A stretch of 27,653 bases of DNA from Clostridium sp. CAG:138 (lineage in GTDB: Bacteria > Bacillota > Clostridia > Christensenellales > CAG-138): positions 1-27,653 of the forward strand of contig FR879706.1 of the NCBI GenBank assembly GCA_000435055.1, in the 5' to 3' direction. Below, in pieces: positions 15,629 through 23,589 of the stretch (the stretch's first letter is position 1; every line of letters starts with the position of its first letter). Below the pieces are notes generated by a model. The model saw only the letters and a list, made by a program, of their open reading frames with translations. It did no database searches and had not been told where the DNA came from. The position numbers were made by a program, and so were the translations under genes.

Positions 15629-15657
15629 AGTTTAGCACAGTCGGAATGCGGCGGCAA
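15629..15657 (-). promoter_or_regulatory. Possible promoter of the Spo0A-like gene
   Basis: On the minus strand TTGCCG (15657-15652), a 17-base spacer and TAAACT (15634-15629), 35 bases before the ATG. Both boxes are imperfect. The 338-base gap 15595-15932 contains this and the divergent lipoprotein promoter; no gene is seen in it. Confidence 0.4.
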
Positions 15658-15847
15658 GTCCGTTTTGCCGCTTTTTTTGCCGCATCCTGTCGCGGAGGGC
15701 GAAACGATGTGTTCAAATCCGAATAAATCGGAGCCTTTTGGGATATTATAAATATATTGAGTCGGCGGAGATATTGCATTTGTTCGAATGCTGAAAAAAT
15801 TACCGCATAAATACCGAAAAATTTTTTTTAAAAAATGCGCAAAGACG

Positions 15848-15875
15848 TTGACAAATGAATATTGTGCGTTATAAT
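15848..15875 (+). promoter_or_regulatory. Promoter of the lipoprotein gene
   Basis: TTGACA (15848-15853), a 16-base spacer and TATAAT (15870-15875), both consensus, 57 bases before the ATG at 15933. Confidence 0.8.
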
Positions 15876-15932
15876 GAAGTTGATGATAGCTCATATATCT
15901 CAAATTTGGATGTTGCGGGGAGGCAAATAAAC

Positions 15933-16556
15933 ATGAAACCGTTCAAAACGCTGTGTGTTGTGCTTCTGGCGGCAATGTTAGTTTTAACAACGGCTGCCTG
16001 CGGTTCAAAAGGGAAAACAAACGACAACCTGCAAACAGGCGGCAGTGCTTCACAGAAACAGGATAAAAAAACGATTGTCTGTTCCGCAGATTATCCGGAA
16101 TATACGTCAGTTGATGATCTTTCGGCTCACGCAGACTATGTCGTATACGGAACGGTGCTGTCCGAGCGATATGAATCGATGTCTCTTCGTATTCCGGAAA
16201 GCAGCGCAGAACCTGCAGAAGCAGGGCAGGACAACGAGCAGACTGTTGTGACAGTCTATGAGGTTCGCGTGAAGGAAAGCTACTCCGGAGCAGCAAGCAG
16301 CGGAGATGTGCTTAAAGTAATGCTTTTGGGAGGAGAAACTGAGGATACCGTTTACCAATATGAAGACAGTCCCGAAATTGAAATCGGTTCGGAATATGTT
16401 TTCTTCCTCAGCGGAAGCCAAATTGTTGAAAACGGGGCTTGGCTTTTGAACAATACACAGGCATTGTATGCAGCCAACGGCGAAACTGTTTCGAAAACGG
16501 CAGAACAGGGATTTGCACTGTCTTTCGAACGGCTTGAAGCAATCAAAGCTCAGTGA
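15933..16556 (+). CDS. Lipoprotein of unknown function
   Basis: 207 aa; the ATG at 15933 follows GGGGAGG, while the in-frame ATG at 15855 overlaps the promoter. Residues 1-23 are a lipoprotein signal with lipobox LTTAAC (lipidated Cys23), so the protein is anchored on the outer face of the membrane. After a Ser/Gly/Lys-rich linker, residues ~45-200 form one compact domain (SVDDLSAHADYVVYGTV ... YEVRVKESYSG ... GSEYVFFLSG). This pattern is common in small secreted Firmicutes proteins of unknown role; no catalytic motif is visible. Monocistronic, with its own promoter and terminator. Confidence 0.83.
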   Translation: MKPFKTLCVVLLAAMLVLTTAACGSKGKTNDNLQTGGSASQKQDKKTIVCSADYPEYTSVDDLSAHADYVVYGTVLSERYESMSLRIPESSAEPAEAGQDNEQTVVTVYEVRVKESYSGAASSGDVLKVMLLGGETEDTVYQYEDSPEIEIGSEYVFFLSGSQIVENGAWLLNNTQALYAANGETVSKTAEQGFALSFERLEAIKAQ

Positions 16557-16607
16557 ACGTAAAACCCGACAGTGAGATTAGCTGTAAAGTTTTCCTACAC
16601 TTGCAGA

Positions 16608-16645
16608 AAAGGGCAGGCGGCAGAGTGCCGCCCGCCCTTTATTTT
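16608..16645 (+). terminator. Intrinsic terminator after the lipoprotein gene
   Basis: Stem GGGC-A-GGCGGC (16611-16621) with GCCGCC-C-GCCC (16627-16637), extended by flanking A/T pairs, 5-base loop, followed by TTTATTTT. Confidence 0.85.
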
Positions 16646-16715
16646 CAGCTGCGGAACTTACAGTGCCGCTTATACGGAAAATTTAAAAATTTGCCGCGTT
16701 ATGTCCAAAAAATAA

Positions 16716-16744
16716 TTGCTATTGCCGCACTGCAGTGATATAAT
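16716..16744 (+). promoter_or_regulatory. Promoter of the 878-aa dockerin protein gene
   Basis: TTGCTA (16716-16721), a 17-base spacer and TATAAT (16739-16744), about 60 bases before the ATG at 16805. Confidence 0.65.
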
Positions 16745-16804
16745 TTATGCGGCATGGCTGCCTGCAAAGACAAACATGCACAAAACGAAACAGGAGCAAG
16801 TACC

Positions 16805-19441
16805 ATGAAAAAGCTTTTCGCTGCACTGCTGGCGTTTCTGATGGTTTTCACCGTTATGCCCGCAGCATTTTCCGCCGCAGCGACGGAAACACCCACAGAG
16901 AACGGACAGCAGCCGACGGACAACGCCGGCGTGACGCTGTTCGGTTTTGCCGATTGGAAACTTACAAACGGCGTGGCAGAACCTTCAAAGCCCTATAATT
17001 TTATCGGTTTCAATTCCGAAAATCCTTCTGCAGTTCAGTCAAAACTGAACCTTGGCAGCAAGATTTCCTTTGCAGCCGAGATTATCGGAACAACGATTTA
17101 TGCTTTTGCACACACCTACACCGATGATGCAGATGTTCCCACTGCCGATGATCTTTACACCATCGACACCAATGCATCAACGTGGAGCGCGACAAAAGTC
17201 GGCGGCAACCACATGGATTACAGCGTTGTCGACCTGACTTACGCAGCCGATACCGACACCCTCTATGCAATGGTGCAGGAGGATGAAACGGCGGATCAGC
17301 TCATCATGACCGTAAATCGCAGCACCGGCGCACTGACCGAAGTTGCAAACCTTTCCGAACTTGAAGTTGCCTGCATCAACAAGTTTGCATATATCGGCGG
17401 CGGACAGTTCTACACCACTGCACATAACGGCGGACACGGCCTCATCATCAACACAAGCGGCAGCATCGTTCGCGAACTCGGGCAGAGCGTTTTCCCCGGA
17501 GTCGAACAGCTCACCGCCGTGACGTATTATCCGCAGGGCAATTGTCTTTTCGGTGTTGCTTTCCGCAACATTCCCGCAGGCAATTTCGGCATCCTGCTCA
17601 GAATCGATCCCCAAACGGGTGAATCCGAAGAAATCGGCGCAATCGGCGGCGGGTTCGGATATTCGCTCACGAGCATTTTCCCGGTGCCCAATGTTCAGAT
17701 AAGCCTTCCCGAAGTGCCTGATACGGAGGCAATGAATGCCGCACTGAATGCCCAGGGCAGCAATTTGACCTTCATGAACGACGGCAACACTCCGTGGGTC
17801 GTTCGCAGCGACAACGGCAGAACTTATATGCAGTCCGCAACGCAGGATGCAAGTAACAGCTCCACAACGATAAAGGCTGTGTTTAACGGCCTTACCGCCG
17901 GGCAGGTGCTTTCCTTCGACTGGATGGTTTCAAGCGAAAACAATTACGATTGGCTCAGCTTCTATGCCAACGAGAACCGCGTTGACAGAATCAGCGGCAC
18001 CGCAAATTGGACAACAAAGACCTACACCGTTCCCGCAAACGGAGATTATACCTTCCGCTGGGTTTATTCAAAGGACAGCAGTATGTCAAGCGGCAGCGAC
18101 TGCGGTTCGATCGATAACATCTCCATCACGGGAACTCAGCCCGCACCCTATGATCCCGGCGCACAGGCCGACGAGTTGGATGCAGCTGTTAATGCAGTCG
18201 GCAGCACGCTGCATTTCATGAACGATCCCCTCAATCCGTGGGCGATTGACACAAGCGAAAACGGCAGGTTGAGCGTAAAATCAACAGTCGGAAGGTCAGA
18301 GCGTCATCAGGTGCTCTATACCATCATTCGCAACGCAAAGGCGGGCGATGCAGTCTGCTTTGATTGGAAGGTTGTAACGCAGGGGCTTCCCGTCGGCGGC
18401 GAATACGGCTTGATCAGCATTGATAAGCTTGTTTTCCGCATCAATCAGGCGATTGTTGAACAGATCAGCGGAACAACCAATTGGGAGAACTGCGCGTATA
18501 TAATCCCGCAAGACGGTGATTATTACTTCTCTTGGGATTTCATTGCCTGTGATGAAAGCGAAGTTGTGAATGCTGTTACCTCATGGGTCGATAATGTTTC
18601 CTATGTTGAAGATTATGTTCCTCCCGTTGCGCCGGGCGACCCCGCTCAGTTCAATGCGGCAGTCAACGCACCCGGCGAAAACAGGAGCTTTGTCAACGAC
18701 TATGCTCATCCTTGGGTTGTTGTCACCGACAGCGGCCGCAACTGCGTGCGCAGCGATATTGCAGGTATGCGCCTGACTGAAACCGAATTCACGATTGACA
18801 TGGGATATCTTGAAGCAGGCTCGGTGATTTCATTTGATTGGAAAACAAGCAGCGAAATGTACGGAGACAGAGTTTGCCTCACACTCAATGGGCTTACGCA
18901 AAAAGTTGCTTCGGGTCAAACGCCCTGGAGCTCTGTACGATTCGAAGTTCCTGTTTCAGATTATTACACTGTTGGCTGGAAATATGAAAAAGACGACATG
19001 TGCGATGAATATGACGACTGCGTTTATGTTGACAACGTAAAGATCGAACCGGTATATAACGGAGAGTATTACACGGTCACTTTCATTGACGGGGTTGACG
19101 GCAGCGTCATTTCCGAAGTTTCCGTTCCCGAAGGCGGCTCTGCGAATTTGCCCACTCCGCCCGTGCATGAGGGCTACACCTTCAGCCATTGGGAAGGAAC
19201 CTATCAAAACGTATCCGCCGACAGCACCGTAACCGCTGTTTACACTGCAAACGGTATCATGGGCGATGTTGACGGTGACGGCAGAGTTACCATTGCGGAC
19301 GCAGTCGCAATCATGCGCCACGCGCTTGATTTGACTCACATTCCCGAACAGTACATGCCTTTTGCCGATGTCAACGGTGACGGCACCGTAAACCTTTCGG
19401 ATGCCGTAACGGTAATGCGCATGGCAATCGGTGTTATGTAA
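16805..19441 (+). CDS. Secreted modular dockerin protein (propeller-like domain, three jelly-roll-like modules, InlB-type repeat)
   Basis: 878 aa; the ATG at 16805 follows CAGGAGC and opens a clear signal peptide (KKLFAALLAFLMVFTVMPAAF). Residues ~50-300 show repeating beta segments (LYTIDTNASTW, LYAMVQEDE, LLRIDPQTGE) reminiscent of a beta-propeller. Three related modules follow at ~305-445, ~455-602 and ~612-750, each with W-hydrophobic-D/T, FDWxxSSE, a Trp-containing strand, and ending near DNV/DNI; they may bind glycan or protein. Residues ~752-815 match a Listeria-Bacteroides (InlB B-type) repeat (YTVTFIDGVDG ... GYTFSHWEG). Residues 820-878 are a type I dockerin with two DxDGDG/DVNGDG calcium loops. 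No catalytic site is recognised. Probably an adhesion or binding subunit attached to a cohesin scaffold; ligand unknown. Confidence 0.85.
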   Translation: MKKLFAALLAFLMVFTVMPAAFSAAATETPTENGQQPTDNAGVTLFGFADWKLTNGVAEPSKPYNFIGFNSENPSAVQSKLNLGSKISFAAEIIGTTIYAFAHTYTDDADVPTADDLYTIDTNASTWSATKVGGNHMDYSVVDLTYAADTDTLYAMVQEDETADQLIMTVNRSTGALTEVANLSELEVACINKFAYIGGGQFYTTAHNGGHGLIINTSGSIVRELGQSVFPGVEQLTAVTYYPQGNCLFGVAFRNIPAGNFGILLRIDPQTGESEEIGAIGGGFGYSLTSIFPVPNVQISLPEVPDTEAMNAALNAQGSNLTFMNDGNTPWVVRSDNGRTYMQSATQDASNSSTTIKAVFNGLTAGQVLSFDWMVSSENNYDWLSFYANENRVDRISGTANWTTKTYTVPANGDYTFRWVYSKDSSMSSGSDCGSIDNISITGTQPAPYDPGAQADELDAAVNAVGSTLHFMNDPLNPWAIDTSENGRLSVKSTVGRSERHQVLYTIIRNAKAGDAVCFDWKVVTQGLPVGGEYGLISIDKLVFRINQAIVEQISGTTNWENCAYIIPQDGDYYFSWDFIACDESEVVNAVTSWVDNVSYVEDYVPPVAPGDPAQFNAAVNAPGENRSFVNDYAHPWVVVTDSGRNCVRSDIAGMRLTETEFTIDMGYLEAGSVISFDWKTSSEMYGDRVCLTLNGLTQKVASGQTPWSSVRFEVPVSDYYTVGWKYEKDDMCDEYDDCVYVDNVKIEPVYNGEYYTVTFIDGVDGSVISEVSVPEGGSANLPTPPVHEGYTFSHWEGTYQNVSADSTVTAVYTANGIMGDVDGDGRVTIADAVAIMRHALDLTHIPEQYMPFADVNGDGTVNLSDAVTVMRMAIGVM

Positions 19442-19515
19442 TCTGAATTCCGCAAGCATGAATTAAAACAGATTGATTTTACACTGTTCAGCTGACGAAA
19501 AATCAATCAAATAAC

Positions 19516-19570
19516 AAAAAGCACCCCGCTTGTTAACATTATAATGTTTAACAAATGGGGTGCTTTTCAA
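19516..19570. terminator. Bidirectional terminator between convergent operons
   Basis: Arms AAAAAGCACCCC (19516-19527) and GGGGTGCTTTT (19557-19567) enclose a second stem (TTGTTAACAT ... ATGTTTAACAA). T-rich runs exist on both strands. It separates the dockerin gene ending at 19441 from the minus-strand cobalamin operon ending at 19623. Confidence 0.85.
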
Positions 19571-19622
19571 TTAGCAGAGCGGGTGATTCTTTTGCTTTTT
19601 AAGCAGGCAATACGTGAAGCGT

Positions 19623-20417
19623 TCAGCCCGTGAGCAATCCGTATTTTTTCTTGATTCTGCGCAGTTTATTGAGTATCGGGCGCGTCAGCACCAAAAGAAA
19701 AACCACCGTTGCACCGGCAAAAATAAGGTTGAACGGCAGCCCTGAAGCATATGCTGCAAGCAATGCCGCCAACGTCGGTTCCGAACCCGCCATAAGGACA
19801 TATGCCGAATCCATGATGCCGCCGTAGATGAAAAAGGTTGATAATGCACCGTAAAGGCACAGTAGTGCACGCTGAGTTTTTGTTCTGATATCCTTGCGGA
19901 AGACCAGCCCGGAGATGAATCCCAGCAGCCCGAGTGCAAACATCTGCCACGGTGTCCACGGACCTTGCCCGAAAAACATGTTGGATACAAATGCGGTTAA
20001 TGCACCCGTAATGAAACCGGCCTCGCACCCGAGTGAAACGCCTGTGATGATTACTGTTGCAGCAATGGGCTTGAATTGCGGAAGCATATAGAATGCGGCG
20101 CGTCCTGCAACACCGAGTGCGGTCATTACGGCAATCACAACAAGCTCACGCGCACGCGGGCGGCGCTTTTCAAATATCATAAGGAACGGAATAAATGAAC
20201 ATATGATTATGAGTGATGCGGTGATATAATAATACCGATCGTTAAATTCAAGCATTCCGACTGCAATAACGGCGGGAACAAACACAAGCAGCAGCACGAT
20301 TGAAACAATACGCTGGCGAAGCTCGGCCTTTTCAGTCTTATGCCGCTTTGCAGTGTTCGGCTTTGATTCCGATTGTTCGTTTTTTGTTTCCAAGGCAGCA
20401 GGCTGCTTCTCAGTCAT
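19623..20417 (-). CDS. ECF transporter S component, CbrT-like (cobalamin/corrinoid)
   Basis: 264 aa from the ATG at 20415-20417, behind AGGAAG, overlapping the ATPase stop by 8 bases (translational coupling). After a ~40-residue charged cytoplasmic tail come about six membrane helices. The segment FFGQGPWTPWQMF and the helix before it (ELVVIAVMTALGVAGRAAFY) match what I recall of CbrT-type S components that take up vitamin B12 and cobinamide. The S component is the substrate-binding membrane subunit; it couples to EcfT and the ATPases. Placement in a riboswitch-controlled operon with DUF4430 proteins supports corrinoid specificity. The N-terminal tail is longer than usual. Confidence 0.87.
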   Translation of the reverse strand: MTEKQPAALETKNEQSESKPNTAKRHKTEKAELRQRIVSIVLLLVFVPAVIAVGMLEFNDRYYYITASLIIICSFIPFLMIFEKRRPRARELVVIAVMTALGVAGRAAFYMLPQFKPIAATVIITGVSLGCEAGFITGALTAFVSNMFFGQGPWTPWQMFALGLLGFISGLVFRKDIRTKTQRALLCLYGALSTFFIYGGIMDSAYVLMAGSEPTLAALLAAYASGLPFNLIFAGATVVFLLVLTRPILNKLRRIKKKYGLLTG

Positions 20418-22125
20418 CGTTTTTCTTCCTTTCGCAGCGGTTTGCGTAATCAATGACCTGTTCCGGAGTCAACGCATCGGGGATTATTCCGCGGGAAATG
20501 CGGCAGGCGGATGTTGTGTAAAAACTGTTGCCGAGAAAAACATCCTGCGGCGTGCCTTCCGCAATAACGGTTCCGTTGAAAAACATTGCGCATCTGTCTG
20601 CAAATTCGGCACAGAATTCAATATCATGCGAAACAAGAACAATTGCCGTTCCGCGCGCCGCAAGCCGACGCAGCAAGGCTCCGAATTCAGCCTTAAAGAA
20701 AGCATCCATGCCTTTTGTTGCTTCGTCAAGAAAAATGACTTCGGGTTCGGGCAGGAGCAGCTTTGCAATTGCAGCACGCTGCAATTCACCCCCGCTTATG
20801 TCATACGGATTGCTGCCAAGGACGCTTTGAAGCTGCATAATGTCGATAACCTCTTCGATTACGGAGCGCGGAAGCTTATATGCTTTGGCAGTCGCTTCCA
20901 ACTCTTCGGCAACGGAATCCATAACAAAGCAGCAGAGCGGGTTTTGAACAAGAACTCCGATTTTTCCCGCTGAGCCTTTATCCTTCCGAAATGTTGAAAT
21001 CGGCTTTCCGCGGTATTTGACTTTTCCGCGATACGGGCTAAAAACGCCTGCTGCGGTCAAAAGCGCGGTGGTTTTGCCGGCGCCGTTTCCGCCGACGATG
21101 CAGGTAAGCTCGCCTGCATGAACATCGAAATTCATACCGCACAGTATGTCTTTGGAATCTTTTTCATATCGAAACCATGCTTCCCGAACGGATATAACTG
21201 TTTCGGTGTTTTTTTTGTTTTTGCTTGATTCAGCCTTTGCGGAAGCCCGGATCTGGTTTTCCGAAGCTTTGTGTCGGCAGGAATCCAACGAAAAATTATT
21301 CAAAAGGTAATCACGGGCACTGCGAACTTCAAGCGGTGCGCCGCGAAGATTTTGCCCGTTTTGGCGTGTTTTTGCAAAAATGCGAACGGAGGAAGGCAGA
21401 ACGCTGAAAAACTCATCATCACCCCGCAGTTTTTCGGCGGCATCGGCGGGAGAACAGTTCGAAACAATGCTCCCGCTCCGCATGAAGACAACGCGATCAA
21501 CCATGGGAAAAAGGTTTTCAAGTCGGTGTTCGGTGATAATGACGGTTGTTCCGAGTTCGGAATTAATGCGCTTGAGCGTGTTGAAAAACTCGCCCGCCGC
21601 AATAGGGTCAAGCTGAGAAGTCGGTTCATCCAAAAGCAGAAGCTGCGGCTGCATAACCGTGACCGCAGCAAGACAGAGCAGCTGCTTCTGTCCGCCGGAC
21701 AAAGCGGAAACAGGGCTGTCGAACCAGTCTCTGATGCCGAAAAAACTTGCCATCTCCGCAATGCGCACACGCATTTTTCGGTTATCCGTGCCGAGACTTT
21801 CAAGTCCGAAAGCCAATTCGTGCCGAACTTTATCCGTCACGATCTGCATCTCCGGATCCTGCATAACAAATCCGATTTTTTCGGACTGTTCGCGAAACGA
21901 CAATTCTTCAATGGCTTTTCCGTTAAAATAAATTGCACCGCTCTTTTCGCCGTGCTGACTCAATGCCGGTTTACACTGCCGCAAAAGCGTGCTCTTGCCG
22001 CAGCCGGATGCACCGCATATAAGAACAAACTCGCCGGGCTGTATTTCAAGATTAATGCCGCTGAGTGCGGGCTGCGCCGCTTCAGGGTATGTAAAATTCA
22101 GATTTTTGATTTCGAGTAATGCCAT
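20410..22125 (-). CDS. ECF transporter energy-coupling ATPase, two ABC domains fused
   Basis: 571 aa from the ATG at 22123-22125 (AAGGAG upstream), overlapping the EcfT gene by 28 bases. Domain 1 has Walker A GASGCGKST (38-46), signature LSGGQ (142-146) and Walker B LLLLDEP (162-168). A ~60-residue charged linker leads to domain 2 with Walker A GGNGAGKTT (345-353), signature ISGGE (443-447) and Walker B VIFLDEAT. It corresponds to EcfA1 and EcfA2 on one chain and should act as a pseudo-heterodimer that powers the S/T membrane complex. Both domains keep their key residues, so both ATP sites may be active. Confidence 0.93.
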   Translation of the reverse strand: MALLEIKNLNFTYPEAAQPALSGINLEIQPGEFVLICGASGCGKSTLLRQCKPALSQHGEKSGAIYFNGKAIEELSFREQSEKIGFVMQDPEMQIVTDKVRHELAFGLESLGTDNRKMRVRIAEMASFFGIRDWFDSPVSALSGGQKQLLCLAAVTVMQPQLLLLDEPTSQLDPIAAGEFFNTLKRINSELGTTVIITEHRLENLFPMVDRVVFMRSGSIVSNCSPADAAEKLRGDDEFFSVLPSSVRIFAKTRQNGQNLRGAPLEVRSARDYLLNNFSLDSCRHKASENQIRASAKAESSKNKKNTETVISVREAWFRYEKDSKDILCGMNFDVHAGELTCIVGGNGAGKTTALLTAAGVFSPYRGKVKYRGKPISTFRKDKGSAGKIGVLVQNPLCCFVMDSVAEELEATAKAYKLPRSVIEEVIDIMQLQSVLGSNPYDISGGELQRAAIAKLLLPEPEVIFLDEATKGMDAFFKAEFGALLRRLAARGTAIVLVSHDIEFCAEFADRCAMFFNGTVIAEGTPQDVFLGNSFYTTSACRISRGIIPDALTPEQVIDYANRCERKKNDD

Positions 22126-22991
22126 GCAACGGACTCCTTGATGTTCATAATTACGGGTATCAGCAGCGTGAGTGCATATGCAATACATGCGGCGATAAAA
22201 AGCGGTGAGGCGGGGTTCATGCGAAATTTCGGAAAATATGTGACGGTGATTTTGCCGCAGCCCGCCGCTGTTCCGAAAATTGCAATGCCTGCCGCAAGAA
22301 AAAGCGAAACAACCGTGTCCCGCCCGTCAAAGCGAAAGTCGGTATAAAAACTGCGCGGATGAAGCCCGAATCCCCGCGCCCGCATTGAATCTGCGGTTGT
22401 CACTGCGCTTTCCAAAGCCCATGTGATAAGCGCGGAGAAGATAAAAAGGCCGTTTTTGGCGCGTTTAACAATGCTTTTTGATGCAGGATCCCCATCCGAA
22501 CAACGCTGCGCAAGTGCGATTTTTTTCGCTTGTTTTGTAAACAGCGGAACAAAGCGCAGCGCCATGGAAAGCACAACAGCAAGCGACGGAATGATTCTGC
22601 CGAACAGATAAAGGATTTTATCATCGGTTATTATGCGATTGAAGCATGAAAAAATAAGCAGAACAGAACCAAGCATAACTCCGGATGCCGCGCCGTATGC
22701 AACGGATTCAAGCGTCACCGGATTGCGCTTAAGGTAAAAAAGCACCGTAAGCCCCTTGTGGTTGAAAATCGGGTTCAGAATTGCCGTCAGAAGCATCAGC
22801 GGCAGAATGAACCTGCAAAAAAACCGAAGTGCATCCCGCATGCCATTAAGCTGCACAGTCCACGCAAGGGCGGATAAAAACGAGATTCCGAGCAGCATGG
22901 GGTGCAGCAAAAGCATCGGCATTGCAAGAGCAAACCCGAAATAGATGATTGCCGCCGTAGGATGTATTGTGTCAAAACAATCTCTTTTCAT
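22098..22991 (-). CDS. ecfT: ECF transporter transmembrane component EcfT
   Basis: 297 aa from the ATG at 22989-22991; the larger frame to 23069 overlaps the neighbouring gene and is less likely. No strong ribosome site is visible, so translation may be coupled to the DUF4430 gene ending 23 bases upstream. Several hydrophobic helices and a long cytoplasmic helical region with the coupling motif SMRARGFG (Ala-Arg-Gly type) identify the EcfT/CbiQ family. A second motif, AQRCSDGD, is degenerate compared with the usual A-Q-R-A-RG. It connects the ATPases to the S component. The T gene precedes A and S, forming a dedicated (group I-type) transporter set. Confidence 0.9.
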   Translation of the reverse strand: MKRDCFDTIHPTAAIIYFGFALAMPMLLLHPMLLGISFLSALAWTVQLNGMRDALRFFCRFILPLMLLTAILNPIFNHKGLTVLFYLKRNPVTLESVAYGAASGVMLGSVLLIFSCFNRIITDDKILYLFGRIIPSLAVVLSMALRFVPLFTKQAKKIALAQRCSDGDPASKSIVKRAKNGLFIFSALITWALESAVTTADSMRARGFGLHPRSFYTDFRFDGRDTVVSLFLAAGIAIFGTAAGCGKITVTYFPKFRMNPASPLFIAACIAYALTLLIPVIMNIKESVAWHYSKSKI

Positions 22992-23014
22992 CTGTAAAAA
23001 AACGCACTGCCGTG

Positions 23015-23560
23015 TCAGCCGGTAACTTCGGCGCCGACGTCTTTGCCGTAGTTGCAGGTGTAATGCCACTCAATGCTGTCTCCGGGCTGAACTTTATAAT
23101 TGCTGCAGCCGTAATTCGGATAAACTCCGTTCACACTGTACACCCAGCCGCTGCCCTCACCGCAGTCAAATTCGTAAAGGTTGTTGATTCCTTCAATGTA
23201 TGCGCTGTTGAAAACAGGGGTATAGCTGGATTCCATATGGATTTGCCTGTTTCGTGTTTCGCGGCAGAGAATATCGAAAACAGTCTCGCCGTCGTTAAAG
23301 GACACGGATGTTTTTTTTAGTATTATTCCGTCGGACGGAAGCACGGAAAGTTTATCGGGGTCGAGCATCTCGATGTTTTGCAGTATCGTGCCGCACTCGA
23401 TGAGCATTGTGCAGGTCTGCCCGTTTTCGGCGGAGGGAATATCCGAACACCCGGGGAATACGACTGTGCAGACAAACGCAAGCATCGCAAGCAGCAAAGC
23501 GGAAATACGCCGGCTGCCGCACGAATTTTTCCGTTTAATAAAGGATAAAGATTTACTCAT
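23015..23560 (-). CDS. DUF4430 (transcobalamin beta-domain-like) lipoprotein
   Basis: 181 aa from the ATG at 23558-23560 (GGTGATAT upstream). Residues 1-38 are a lipoprotein signal with lipobox FPGC (Cys38), so it sits on the outer membrane face. Residues ~45-178 form the DUF4430 domain, with its closing signature GSGWVYSVNGVYPNYG then VQPGDSIEWHYT. This family includes the C-terminal beta domain of animal transcobalamin and intrinsic factor, which caps bound cobalamin. The gene lies 29 bases after the barrel gene and 23 before ecfT. Corrinoid binding is inferred from family plus the riboswitch; no ligand residue is proven. Confidence 0.86.
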   Translation of the reverse strand: MSKSLSFIKRKNSCGSRRISALLLAMLAFVCTVVFPGCSDIPSAENGQTCTMLIECGTILQNIEMLDPDKLSVLPSDGIILKKTSVSFNDGETVFDILCRETRNRQIHMESSYTPVFNSAYIEGINNLYEFDCGEGSGWVYSVNGVYPNYGCSNYKVQPGDSIEWHYTCNYGKDVGAEVTG

Positions 23561-23589
23561 TGATATCACCGTTTTTGTTTCAAAATTGA

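Noticed and set aside
21271..22119. Plus-strand ORF (282 codons) opposite the ECF ATPase
   Set aside because: Antisense to complete Walker A, signature and Walker B motifs; no ribosome site.
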